Assembly: GCA_907164885.2 (NCBI GenBank) | Contig: OU015493.1 | Span: 124,005,070-124,069,069 of the forward strand | DNA: 64,000 nucleotides | DNA from: Dolomedes plantarius | Lineage: Eukaryota > Arthropoda > Arachnida > Araneae > Dolomedidae | Reading direction: 5' to 3' | Shown: positions 12,643-23,720 of the stretch, one piece after another | How positions within the stretch are numbered: the first letter of the stretch is position 1 | Layout: each line of letters starts with the position of its first letter | Notes under the pieces: model-generated | Database searches by the model: none | What the model was told of the DNA's origin: nothing | The model's input: the letters and a program-made list of their open reading frames with translations, nothing else | Position numbers and translations under genes: made by a program

Positions 12643-13033
12643 GGTTGATATGTACTAACCCTACTGGATTCGTTCACCTTAATGTTAACTTATGGAGAAA
12701 ATTTGACTTCTATTTACTGCTACATAAATGCTGATAATACAATAAAAATGGCATTTTCAAACAGTCTGAAATTATCTGCACCTTACAACAGGATTCATGT
12801 AATATATTTCGTCCAACAAAGGAATTGTTGAGATTTTAAAACACATTGTACCAAATTTTGTCCCCGAATAATTTAAATTTTAAAATATGATTTGCGTTTT
12901 TTTTAAATTATTTCCCTATCACGGAGTACAATTAAAAAAAATCTTTCAATTCAAGTCGGCGATCCTTGGACACATTTTTTCCCTAGGTTAACACTGAAGT
13001 GAGCGAATTCAATAGGGTTAGTACACAGCAGCC
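12643..13033. mobile_element. TTAA-flanked MITE, copy 1
   Basis: Inverted ends of about 60 bp: the right end read in reverse begins GGCTGCTGTGTACTAACCC, and the left begins GGTTGATATGTACTAACCC. They are flanked by TTAA (13034-13037) on the right and TTAT (12639-12642) on the left, consistent with a TTAA target duplication with one mutation. The interior has no coding capacity. TTAA targeting is the mark of piggyBac-type transposases, so that is the likely mobilising class. Related copies lie at 44051-44475 and, in part, 35538-35649. Confidence 0.65.
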
Positions 13034-13044
13034 TTAATAAGCTA

Positions 13045-13180
13045 TCTATTCGGATGATGATCGAATGGTTAAGAAGCAGTCTTTGAGTCCAGAGCTTGGG
13101 GGTTCAAATTCCTGTCGTAGAACCTCGGTGTTTGTAGCCGTTCCAACACATTCTTCAAGTTGTAGATCCCGGATTTATTA
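13045..13180 (+). repeat. tRNA-headed SINE, family 2 copy
   Basis: A B-box-like GGGGGTTCAAATTCC (about 13109) is preceded by an A-box-like segment containing GAATGGTTAAGA and followed by GGTGTTTGTAGCCGTTCC, the body signature also seen at 6600-6760 and 22790-22945. It directly abuts the TTAA MITE on its left. Confidence 0.5.
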
Positions 13181-14361
13181 CAATAGATAGCAAAGTGTAG
13201 ATTATAAATTGAGACAATTACATGCTTATTTACCTTTCCTTAGTCTTCTATATAATAATCAAAGTTTTTAGATCTTGTTTTCATGTATTTTGAAAGGGAG
13301 AAATATAAATAAAGACTTTCAAATATGTGTGTGTGTGTATGCGTGTCGTGGGATGAAGATCGAAGATGTAATGAAAAAAATAAGTTACAGTTTATAACAC
13401 TTTCAAGGTAGAATCCAATAGGGTTAAAAACCTCCTCTCAAATCTTCATCCAGCATATAACGCACTGCTACTTTGAACTCAAATACAAAACTTAAACTAG
13501 ACATCAGTAACACGCTGCCATGTGCATCCACTACGAAATTAAAACTATACACCAGTTACAGGTTTCCATACATCTCTTTACAAAATAAAACTGCGGAGCA
13601 GGCAAATTCTCTTCTTTCAGCCATTCGCCTTGCGATTCCCGAACGAAATCAAAACGTGAGATGATTCTGCAGTGTTTTACTTTAAAACTGCTGAAATATC
13701 TTACGTCATCGAGTTAAGATGATGGATTGGAATAACTCTATAAAAGAAATAGAAACTAACTTATGTTTTAAGGATATACAAAAACTATTCTACCTCTAAT
13801 CGGTGTTCTTCCAATTTACAAATATTTACGATAAAAAGCACTTCAGTTCTCCATATTTCTAAACACTGATGTATGATAATGTTCCGAATCTTACATTTAT
13901 GATTATTAAAGCAATGCTTTTACTAAGGGTTACTATCACTGAAATATTAAGAAAATGGTTTACTTTATGCAATTCACTGAAAGATAAGAGTAGCATAAGC
14001 TTATACCGTAATAACTGACTAATAAAACAGAAACCACCGAGATGCTGAACTAAACTACTAAAAAGAATTGAATTTTATAATAGAACTTTAAAAATTATCA
14101 AAATTATATTTTCTTTTAGTTCTTAAAGATGTCTGTTAATAAACTATCAGTGTTACTCTAATGAACTGTTAGTGTACTTTTCTCTGTTGGTAATGTGTTA
14201 ATCGCAGATTATCTACGGCTTACAGATAAAATAAAGGTCAGCTTAGTTTAAAGGATATTCATAATTTATCCCTTTTTAATAAATACCTGTATGAAATTTT
14301 TTTGTGGTTTCAGTGTTTCATTCATATTATTATCCTTTAGTTTCATTTTCCTTATTAAATA
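13181..14361. other. AT-rich stretch with no recognisable gene
   Basis: A short GT-rich run lies at about 13327-13345. The 63-codon frame at 13473-13664 has no recognisable motif. Otherwise nothing. Confidence 0.6.
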
Positions 14362-14434
14362 CTAGCTGAAAACCCGTACTTCGCTACGGAGTACATTCAA
14401 ATTAAATACAACGGTCAATGTATGCAATTCATGC

Positions 14435-14484
<50 letters not shown>

Positions 14485-14521
14485 GATAAATACGACGAGC
14501 AATGTATACAATTGATGTAAA

Positions 14522-14552
<31 letters not shown>

Positions 14553-15194
14553 AGAAAATCGTAAAGGATAATTTTATCGATAAAATAATGTAGAAGAAAA
14601 TATTCAAATTAAATCTAATATAAAGAATACTAAAGAATATAGTACAGTTAATATAGTACAGTTTGTAGAACATTCCTTTTACTGTACTTTTAATATTTTT
14701 TTGGATAATGTCCAATCGTCTGCCGCATTAGCAAGGAAAAAAATATTTTTTGTTTACTTAGTTGTTATGCACGTGACGATAAATTTATTTAAAGTACCAG
14801 AAAAAGAAATCACGTGATCGGCATTTAATAAATTAAATTCTAAAATTTAATCTTTAAAAATTCACCAAAAATCAGAAAATGGAGGTAAAAATTCGAAAAA
14901 AATTTCATTTTGAAGGAATTTTTATGATCTTTCTCGTGATATAAATTTTACAACCCTCAATGTATTATTTTAATTGCAAGCGTAAAAAAAGTTTAAAAAA
15001 CAGCTTAAAAATTTAATTTAAAAAAATCTAAGAAGAAATTTTGAAAAATCTTTCTTAGTGCACCCCTACACTATTAGAAGAATCGCCATGCAAAATTTCA
15101 GCCCTTTAGGTCCAGTGGTTTGGTCTGTGCGTTGTATGTCAGTCAGTCAGTGAATGAATGAATGAGTCAGTTACGGAACTGTTTTGTATGTAGA
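14362..15194 (-). mobile_element. Non-autonomous Helitron, copy B
   Basis: The plus strand reads A|CTAGCTGAAAACCCGTAC at the left, i.e. a CTAG|T Helitron 3' terminus on the minus strand. It is preceded by the hairpin-forming CCGTAGCGAAGT segment. The right end carries the CTGACTGACTGA run and the TCTA terminus. The interior contains two TA arrays. No Rep/helicase coding remains. The 5' terminus is joined directly to the 3' terminus of copy C with no bases between. Confidence 0.8.
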
Positions 15195-16092
15195 CTAGCT
15201 GAAAACCCGCACTTCGCTACGGAGTACATTCAAAGTAAAAACATCGGTGAATGTATGCAATTAATGCCAATATATATATAACTAGCTGAAAACCCGCACT
15301 TCGCTACGGAGTACATTCAAAGTAAAAACATCGGTGAATGTATGCAATTAATGCCAATATATATATAATAAATACGACGAACAATGTATATAATTGATGT
15401 AAAATATATATATATATTTATAAAAAAATCGTAAGGGATATTTTTATAGACAAAATAATGTAGAAGAAGATATTCAAATTAAATCTAATATAAAGAATAC
15501 TAAAGAATATAGTACAGTTAATATAGTACAGTTTCTAGAACATTTCTTTTACTGTATTTTAATATTTTTTTGGATAATGTCCAATCGTCTGCCGCATTAG
15601 CGAGAAAAAAAAAATTATTTTTTGTCTATTTAGTTTTTATGCACGTGACGATAAATTTATTTAAAGTACCAGAAAAAGAAATCACGTGATCAGCATTTAA
15701 TAAATTAAATTCGAAAAATTAATCTTTAAAAATTCACTAAAAATCAGGAAATGAAGGTAAAGATTCGAAAAAGATTTCATTTTAAAGGAATTTTTATGAT
15801 CTTTCTCGTGATATAAATTTTATAACCCTCAAATTATTATTTTAAATGCAAACTTAAAAAAAGTAAAAAAAACAGCTTAAAAATTTAATTTAAAAAAATC
15901 TAAGAAGAATTTTTCAAAAATCTCTCTTAGTGCACCCCTACACTATAAGAAGAAACGCCATGCAAAATTTCAGCCCTTTAGGTCCAGCGGTTTGGTCTGT
16001 GCGTTGTATGTCAGTCAGTCAGTGAATGAATGAATGAATGAATGAATGAATGAATGAATGAGTCAGTTACGGAACTGTTTTATATATATAGA
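15195..16092 (-). mobile_element. Non-autonomous Helitron, copy C, with duplicated 3' end
   Basis: Same termini as copy B, with the TCTATATATATA start at 16092 followed by T outside, and an expanded (TGAA)n block near 16022-16060. The 3' terminus is duplicated: 15195-15281 and the start at 15282 carry the same roughly 87-bp unit, each with its own CTAG end and hairpin segment. Rolling-circle elements choose their end by this hairpin, so the element has two candidate stop sites. Confidence 0.8.
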
Positions 16093-16114
16093 TTACAGTA
16101 ATAAGTAAGAATCA

Positions 16115-16451
16115 AGTTGTTTTTTTGTAATGCCCCCTGGCCAGAAGTATTCCACATAAGCTAGCCGGATAAGAGGTGCGGTTCTGGTTTATAATAGCAG
16201 TACAAGGTTCGGCGTCCGACTTAGCTAGGTGCCACCTGTATTTTGACCGAACAACCCCAGGGGCGACAACTGGGGGATCGGACCCTCACGCACCCTCTCT
16301 GACCTCATAGACGGGCTTTCCGTCTACGGATTTAAGGTTTCTATATACGGCCTAGACACAGAGGTATTTCATGGCGTGTGTTGGGATTCGATCCGAGCAC
16401 CCTCAGCACCGAAAGCCAAAACGCTACCACTAGGCTACCTTAGGTACGGTG
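16115..16451 (-). mobile_element. Full-length tRNA-derived SINE, family 1
   Basis: On the minus strand it begins at about 16451 with an A-box-like TAGCCTAGTGGTAGCG and a B-box GGATCGAATCCCAAC. The body is GC-richer than its surroundings and it ends with GGGGGCATTAC and an A-rich tail. It is flanked on both sides by AGAATCA (16108-16114 and 16452-16458), a 7-bp target-site duplication of the type left by LINE machinery. A 5'-truncated relative lies at 47629-47933. Length 337 bp, no coding capacity. Confidence 0.8.
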
Positions 16452-16458
16452 AGAATCA

Positions 16459-18719
16459 TGATTTAAATTACAGAAATTGTTTGTATATTATCCATCATAG
16501 AGGTTTTAATGAATTTACCTTTATACAACAATGCAAAATATAGGTATCAAAGACAAAGCATAGACATGACCCATCGGTAAGTTATATCTTTACCCGTGCT
16601 ATTTTGTTGGGTGAAAAGTGTGTTTGAGGTCAAATTAAATTTTCTACTGTTTTCCTGAATTTACCTTTATTGCTTCAAATATGTTCAACTATACTGGTTT
16701 CTCGCAAGTATGTTGGTGGTTTCTGATTAATTTTCTGTTTTATAAATCGAAGTGAATAGGGTACAAGGCATTTAGATAACTAATATCTGATTATAGAGTA
16801 TTGTGAAACAAAAACATGAATTGTTTCCCTTAACCTAGTGGGTTAGTCGGAAAACAACATTCTAAGGCACGTAACTCAATGAGCTAAGGCACATAACTCA
16901 ATAATTCAAGTAAAAAAAATCTAGGAGATTATAGCAATAAAACGGATAACGGATCCCCGTATCTGGCTTAAAATTGAGTTTCCATTCAGTGTGAAGATAA
17001 TATTTAATAATTTCCATAACGATACATTAATTAAAGGGGAATCTTATCAGAATTAAGAAAATTAGTAAAATAATTAAATTCTGAGAATGTTTTAGAAGTG
17101 GGATTGGATTTATTTTTATATCAGACTGATATATTACAATTTTAAGAGAAATTTTTTTTAAATGTTTCGAAGATCAGTTATATTTGGTAATTTATATGAG
17201 TTTTTAAAAAAATATGATTACCAGTATCGAATATGTGAGCTATCAGGTAAGAGAGACTGCAAGGTAAGTTATCGCTAAAATTTATAGCAATTAAAATTAG
17301 TAATCCTGTATAATTAGAATTTTGATGAGAGTAGTTTTTTTAATGGAAACCAGTCTCTCTCTCTCTCATGAATTCTATAATTTTTAAATAGTCTATATTT
17401 TTTAGCTTAATTACAGTAAGAAACAGATTCTTTATCGATAAACAAAGTGAAGAATCTCAATTTATTAAATCTTTAACAAAAAAAGGGCATGAAAAAAGAC
17501 AATTACTAGTTCATACCTACTTCCTCTATTATTTTCCGAGACCGGTTGTATCACATCACGTTTCAGTTTCTTACGACCATGATTATTAAACAAAACCCAT
17601 GGAATAATGAACAGCATAAAAAAAATTATCTATTTATAATTTGGTCTATGATGCAGCAGTTTCGTAAATACAGTAGTACTAGTTTTACTAGCATTAGTTA
17701 CTGATTGGAATAATTTATACCACACTTTGACCTCCAGGAAAATATTTTAGTAATATAAAATTTAACATATGTACTTCCGAAACTATAAGAAAATACGAGA
17801 GGTCATATTTTGTCTTTTTACTGTTTCTTCCACACTTTAAGAGTAGAAATTTTGAAGAAACAATTTCACGCCCGGAGGTTTTTTTCTTAAACAACAAAAA
17901 ACAGGTAAAATGTTTCTACATGAAAGAAATGATTGCAGGAGACACAAGTTATGTATTAAGGTTTCAAGAGGAGACCTCATTATTGGTAAATTACACAGAG
18001 ACTGTAAGAGAACGGCTATAAAATTGGTTCAACAACAGTAATTTAGAATTTTACACAAAATTCCGTTCTTTTTGTTTAACATGGTTTACACTTTAAAATA
18101 CAGCAAAGCAACTTCATAGTTTGCGGATTTTTTTTTTCAATTTTCAATTTCGAAAGAAACGTTTTAGCACTAAATTTGGATGAAGTACACCGGATTTTAA
18201 GGAAAAAATTACTTAAAATGATGTCAAGGTAGTAAAAATCCTTCGGAACAAAATGAAAACTTTCAATTCACACGAAAATTTTTCGCAGTCGAAGTGATAA
18301 ATTTCTCAGAAATGTGCAAAAAGTTTTAATGTTCTGTAAGGATTTTTCGCTGTCTATAACAAAATATGTTTTCGGGAATTTGTTCTTTACATTCGAAATA
18401 AAATATAAAATCACAAAAAATGTAGAGGCGTCACTAAATTCACCGTCTGCCTTTTACTGTGTAAACGGAAAAAACTACAAAGTTCCATCATGAAGTGAGA
18501 ATCCATCTCTTTTCGTAGAAAATATGAATTTGGTGAGTAAGAATACGCCAAATTTAAGGCACAACTAAATCGAAATTGTGGGAAGGAAAAAATTCTTTAT
18601 TTCACTTTAAAGAGTGTAAGGTATTTAATTTATTTTTATACTAACCTAGAGTTTATTCATAAAAAATGAAGTGATAATTTCCTTTTGTCTATTCTCTCGG
18701 TGCCATGTAAGCAAGTGCA
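16459..18719. other. AT-rich stretch with no recognisable gene
   Basis: I see no gene or element boundary. A short CT repeat is present at about 17357-17370. The 60-codon minus frame at 17715-17897 has no motif. Confidence 0.6.
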
Positions 18720-18734
18720 ATGTAAGCAAAGTGC

Positions 18735-18920
18735 GACCTATTTATAAAAGATAGAGGTACATTTGCGAGAGACGTTTTCCTCGATTCGCGAACAGCTGAG
18801 ACTCAAGCTGGTGAAAGAAGCTTACTACATCACCTCAACGAGTGCGATGTAGAAGCAGTTCTACAATGACCAATTAGCATCTTAGTTTGGAATTAGTGAA
18901 AGTTTCAACGAGGGTAAATA
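18735..18920 (+). promoter_or_regulatory. Possible TATA promoter, leader and splice donor
   Basis: A TATAAAAG box at 18743-18750 lies in a less AT-rich 180-base island. About 160 bases downstream a donor-like GAG/GGTAAAT occurs (about 18910-18918). That order (TATA, short leader, 5' splice site) is what the untranslated first exon of an arthropod gene could look like. There is no ATG-led coding stretch and no visible acceptor that I can pair with it, so the call rests on motif spacing alone and may be chance. Confidence 0.2.
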
Positions 18921-19389
18921 ATCCTAATTTGACGCTTGGAAGTTTAGTAATGTGAAATCAGGTTAGGAGTGCACAATTAACCAGATAAATTTTAGAGGAA
19001 TTGTTTCGTGTGTGCCCAGGTCGAGTAAATTTGATTTTGTTATTATTTTAGGTTTTTTTTAAAATTATTACCATTGGACCTTGGTCACACTAAAGAGGCT
19101 TAGTTGCTTTCAAAAAGACCTTATTACTTTACACGTGTTGTCACAGTTTTACATCTGAATTTTTAATGAAAGTTTCATGTCCCGTAAAAAGTTGTTTCTT
19201 TCATTAAACTATGACACATTTTTTAAGAGTATTATAAAATATCTGATCTATTGTAAAATCCTTAATAAAATCAGTATTCCTAAATTTTCTCAATTACAAT
19301 GGAGTTGTCGGTTCAAATAGATATACAAGGCATGCACATATTATATCATTATAATTCTTATCACTTACATATTTATACGTGGATGGATT
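18921..19389. other. AT-rich stretch with no recognisable gene
   Basis: Nothing recognised between the promoter-like island and the mariner remnant. Confidence 0.6.
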
Positions 19390-20100
19390 GATAAGTTCGT
19401 GACGAAAGGAACACGCCATCTTTTTTTTTTCCTTTTTAAAAGACACAACCCTTTAAGGTCGGTAGGTATGGTTCACCGATTTTCAAGCGTTTTTATACCC
19501 TCCATAAAGTAAGACTTATCCAATTCTGCAAAAGAAGCATTTGCTTCGCTAATAACTTCAGAAATAAATGCAAATTTTCTTCCTTTCAAGGCATTTTTTT
19601 TCATATCTGGTGACAAGAAGTAGTCCTAGGGGCTAAAATCAGGGAAATATGGAGGGTGGGGAACAATTTTGTAGCGAAATTCTAACAGATTTTGCACCAC
19701 AATCTCATATGAGCGATTCTGAGCTTTTTGGTGATGTAAAAAAGCAAATGTGGCAATTTTGTCTTTACTTCTCTGTTTAAACGATCCGACAAAGACGCAT
19801 GGGATGATTCTTTGGTGCCTTTTGTAAAAGCCTGAAAAAAATTAGTATCTGGGGACAAGAAGTAGTCATAGGGAGTCAAATCCGGGGAATATGGAGGGTG
19901 GGAAACAATTTTGCAGCGAAACTCTAACAGATTTTGCACCACAATTTCAGATGAACGATTCTGAACACTGTGATGATGCAAAAAAAGCAAACATGGCATT
20001 TTTGTCTGTATTTCTCTATTTAAATGATCCGACAAAGATGCATAGGGTGATTAATTAGTGCGTTTCGCAAAAGCGCGGCAAAATTAGTAAAAATATCAAT
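19390..20100 (-). pseudogene. Mariner transposase C-terminal remnant, tandemly duplicated
   Basis: The minus strand encodes the mariner tail: HPPYSPDLTPYDYFLSPD (third catalytic Asp region), followed nearer 19500-19620 by residues like FAFISEVISEANASFAEL and a tail close to GIKTLENR, all typical of mariner transposases. The region is duplicated: the SPD-containing block at about 19613-19840 recurs at 19855-20075 with a period of 242 bp. The longest open frame (117 codons, 19682-20035) spans both copies. Stops and frameshifts separate the parts, and the N-terminal two thirds and one terminal repeat are missing. Non-functional. Confidence 0.65.
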
Positions 20101-21835
20101 GAGAATAAATGAGTATTTTCTTTGATTTTTAACCGTATAGACTTTTTATAAGTGTATTGTTCACATTATTTATGAAGTACCCATTTAAAGATTCAGATTA
20201 TCCTCCACAGAACGTATATTACACCAGATAGACATTCGTTAAATGTATAATTGAATATTATACCAGTTAGACGTCAGTTAAATGAATTATTCTCACCCCA
20301 ATTATTTATAATGGATTTCTAATGCACAAGTCTACGTCAATCCAGATAACGTGACACTGCATTCAAGTATATCTCTGATGGCATCTATTAATTTCAATAT
20401 TCCTATTTATAGGATTGATTTAGATTTTCAGAGACACAAAGATACATAATAAATGAGTATGTTGAATGTAAGCTGCCCATCTAATTTATATAACCTCAGA
20501 GTCGTCGCTTTTTTGGCTATGAAATCCTTATTTTACTTTACAGTTTGCTGTAATGAAACAATACACTTTAGTACATTCAATTTAATAGTATATTATAGAA
20601 ATAATTAGCAATTCAATAATTTTGTAGAAACTTTTAATTAAATTACCAGAAATCACACTAATTAAATCCAGCTCAAGCGAGTCACTATACTATGTCCTTT
20701 TAACCAATGTTATTTCCAGGAAACCAGTTTTACGTGCAATTAAATGAAAAGTATTAACGACAAATAGTAAAGAAGAAGATGATATAATAACGTCCACAGA
20801 AGCACGTGAACTTTTGACCGATTACTCTATTCTCAAGTATTCAAAAACGTCTAAATTGCCAAGACTCGGACTTGCTTGAACCTAAAACGGGAAGGAATAT
20901 ATCGCACAAGTGCATCTCTTGAGCACTGCAAACACTTTTCAAGCTGAAAGTTAAAGAAATATCCGGTTCACAAAGATAGGGTTAAGTATAAGAGAGATAA
21001 ATGTAATTTTCTTTTCAAATGCACAGTTGTTATAATTGCGTAAACATCTCATTTATCGTATATGCATGTGTGTGATACCCACTTCATTAGGGCATGTACT
21101 TATTATATCCAGATGTATTCTGAAAATAATTTATATGTACTAACATTTGCTAAAATTGAGACGTAAATTTATTACGTCAAAATGCAATTTCACCCCTATC
21201 GCCTTTAATGTTTGATACAGATGAACCATTAGATTATTGAAAATAAAACGAAGGATCTAACATGAATGCTTTTCCAAAGGTCATAAATTTAAAAAAAAAC
21301 CTTACATTCTTTGACTTGTTACAAACACGAAATTGACCATTTTCTATTATATATAAACTATATCGAAATTTAAGCTCACAAACATTCTACTTCAAGTCTC
21401 GGATTCAATGACAAACGCAACCTCGCCGTTCCCTCAGTCGTTTATGACCACTTCCAGAGCTGCTAAAGTTCACATGCCGTGAAATTCCTAAAAGCAATTT
21501 CACGCCCCGGGACTTTTAGCAAACCATTAAAAATATAGGACGGTGGGCTCCCCCATCGAGGAAGATGAAGACGATGAGAAAATTAGTAACTTCCGCGACA
21601 AAGGAAAAAGCATTTCCACAGGAGATGATTGGGTTTCGGAAAGACTCCGTTTTGGGACTTGGAGTTTATCTCTCGCAGTTCGGAAAACGTTTTAAAGTAG
21701 TAGGTAGTTTAAGTGGTTGAAGTTTAATCAAGCCTAAAAACCCAAGACAATCATATTTATTAATGATATTACTCTAAATTTCTATACGGTGCCCTCTTAA
21801 AAGAATGGCCAACTGTGACGCCCTTTATCAGAGAA
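20101..21835. other. Mostly AT-rich; GC-richer island at 21410-21680
   Basis: No element is recognised. Positions 21410-21680 stand out as clearly richer in G and C (CTCGCCG, CACGCCCCGGG, GGTGGGCTCCCCC). They hold no open frame with a known motif. The island may be a decayed repeat, an untranslated exon or a conserved regulatory patch. Confidence 0.4.
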
Positions 21836-22561
21836 CTAGCTGAATACCCGTGCTTCGCTACGGAGTACATTCAAATTAAATGCAACGGTCAATATATGCA
21901 ATTAATGCCAAAAAAAAAATAAATAAATATTTATAAAAAAAAATCGTAACGGATAGTTTTATAGACAAAATATTGTAGAATAAAATATTCAAATTAAATA
22001 CAACGGTCAATGTATGCAATAAATTTCTATGTTTAATATCTATAAAACATACTAATTTGAATAAAATTTTTAACTTCCATCTCAATTAGTCTAGTCGTTA
22101 AATTTTATCTTTTACTGTATTTTAATATTTTTTTGTTAATTTATTTCGTTGTTATGCACGTGACGTATAATTAATTTAAAGTATCACAAAAAGAAAAGAA
22201 ACCACGTGATCACCACTTAGTAAATTAAATTCTAAAAATTAATCTTTAAAAATTCACCAAAAATCAGAAAATAGAGGTAGAGATTCAAAATGGATTTCAT
22301 TATAAAGGAAATTTTTTTATCTTTCTCGTGATATAAATTTTATAACCCTCAGATTATTATCTTAAATGCAAACTTAAAAAATGTTACAAAAAGCTTAAAA
22401 ATTTAATTTAAAAATTTTAAGAAGAATTTTTCAAAAATCTTTCTTAGTTCACCTCTACACTATAAGAAGAATCGCAATGTAAAATTTCAGCCCTGTAGGT
22501 CCAGCGGTTTGGTCTGTGCATTATCTGACAGTCGGTCATGGAACTCTATTATATATATAGA
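21836..22561 (-). mobile_element. Non-autonomous Helitron, copy D
   Basis: The left end reads A|CTAGCTGAATACCCGTGCT on the plus strand, so the minus-strand 3' end is CCGTAGCGAAGCACGG plus 10 bases and CTAG|T. CCGT/ACGG and GC/GC pair around a GAA loop with one bulged A. The right end is TCTATATATA. This copy keeps the best-paired terminal hairpin in the window but has a shortened CAGT run and an internal deletion of the TA-array zone. Confidence 0.8.
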
Positions 22562-22789
22562 CTAATGGTGCAAAACTATATCGTAATGGCGTCATAGCCA
22601 ATCTTCTGGCCATTTGGAATAAAAAAATAAATAATAAATAACAATAAATTTGGGAGAAAAAAAAACCTGTAACTTACTGAAGCTTATTTTCCGCTAAATG
22701 TGCCCACATTCACACACGGACATTTTATTTTAGGTTTTTATAAGAGTCTATGATTTAAAAGATGTTGGTTAAAAGCTCTAAGGTCATTT
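22562..22789. other. Short AT-rich spacer
   Basis: Nothing recognised. Confidence 0.5.
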
Positions 22790-22945
22790 TTTGAGACACA
22801 AGGGCTCATTATATCGGGTTTTACTGCTTAAAGCATATTCCGAAAAGCTACAAACATGTATGCGAATAATGGCCCTTGAACCCATAGACTCTGAAATCGA
22901 AATGCCAGCGCCCTAGCTATTTGGCGATCGCCCGGCTATTTAAAA
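22790..22945 (-). repeat. tRNA-headed SINE, family 2 copy
   Basis: On the minus strand an A-box-like AATAGCTAGGGCGCTGGCA and a B-box-like ATGGGTTCAAGGGCC are followed by the family body CATGTTTGTAGCTTTTCGGA. This is the best preserved head of the three family 2 copies. Confidence 0.6.
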
Positions 22946-23558
22946 GAGGATAAAAGGGTGTGATTTTAAAGAGTGAAGGGGTTTTTAAACAATTTTTTTA
23001 ATTTACCCGAAGTATGTCATTGCATCTACTTTTTATAATAAACGTTACTAAATAATAGAAAAAACACCGAAAATGCTCAGTAGTTACATTAAATATAACT
23101 ATGTTTTGATGCAAAAAGAAAATCATAGTCAAAATGCGTGTTCACATTCTCAAAATGAGGTCAAAATTTTGCACTACGTATACATTTGAATGTTGTTCTG
23201 TGTGGGTCTAATTATAAAACATAATAAAATTCTAACGTGGTTATACATTTTTGCTATTAAGATGATTAAACTGCTTTGTATGGTATTGAGTTTGCATCTT
23301 TTGTTTTTATTCAGTTTTCTTTAAACCGGCTGTAGTCGCGTGTCGGTCTCTTTGCCACCCAAATCATTATTAATCCTCTAATACTGGCGTGTCATCTGTA
23401 ACACGAACGGTCGCGTGGGGGACAAGTGTCACCCACTGTTATGTCGGTGTTATTTCCATATGTATTTATTTTTATTTTGAATTGTGGTGGCATTTAAAAT
23501 ATCGTTTGGCTTTAATTTTTGCTTGCCTACTCCGTAATATTCTATTTATTATTTAAAA
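22946..23558. other. Region upstream of the Tc1-type frame
   Basis: AT-rich up to about 23320. Positions 23340-23450 are GC-richer and contain a quasi-palindrome around 23416-23437 (GTGGGGGACA...GTCACCCAC). This could be the remnant of a transposon 5' region leading into the reading frame at 23559. Confidence 0.4.
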
Positions 23559-23720
23559 ATGGCTCGTAGTCGTAAAGAAACAACAAACATCATTCGAAAA
23601 TTGATTATTTTTTATCATAGTAGTGGTAAATCAGTTCGGAATATTGCTAAATTACTTAATTTATCCCATTCTACTGTGCAGTATGTGATAAAACGCTTTA
23701 ATCATCCCCCCCCCCCCTTG
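23559..23720 (+). pseudogene. Tc1-type transposase N-terminal HTH, truncated
   Basis: The ATG at 23559 opens MARSRKETTNIIRKLIIFYH, followed by GKSVRNIAKLLNLSHSTVQY and VIKRF. This is the paired-type helix-turn-helix at the start of Tc1-family transposases, which binds the terminal repeats. The helix-turn spacing and the S-x-S-T-V-x-x-x-I recognition helix are intact. The frame then runs into a C homopolymer (about 23706-23717) and unrelated sequence, and no DDE domain follows. The next 390 bases carry a lysine/arginine-rich open frame on the opposite strand that I cannot identify. A truncated copy broken at or near the poly-C tract. Confidence 0.65.
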
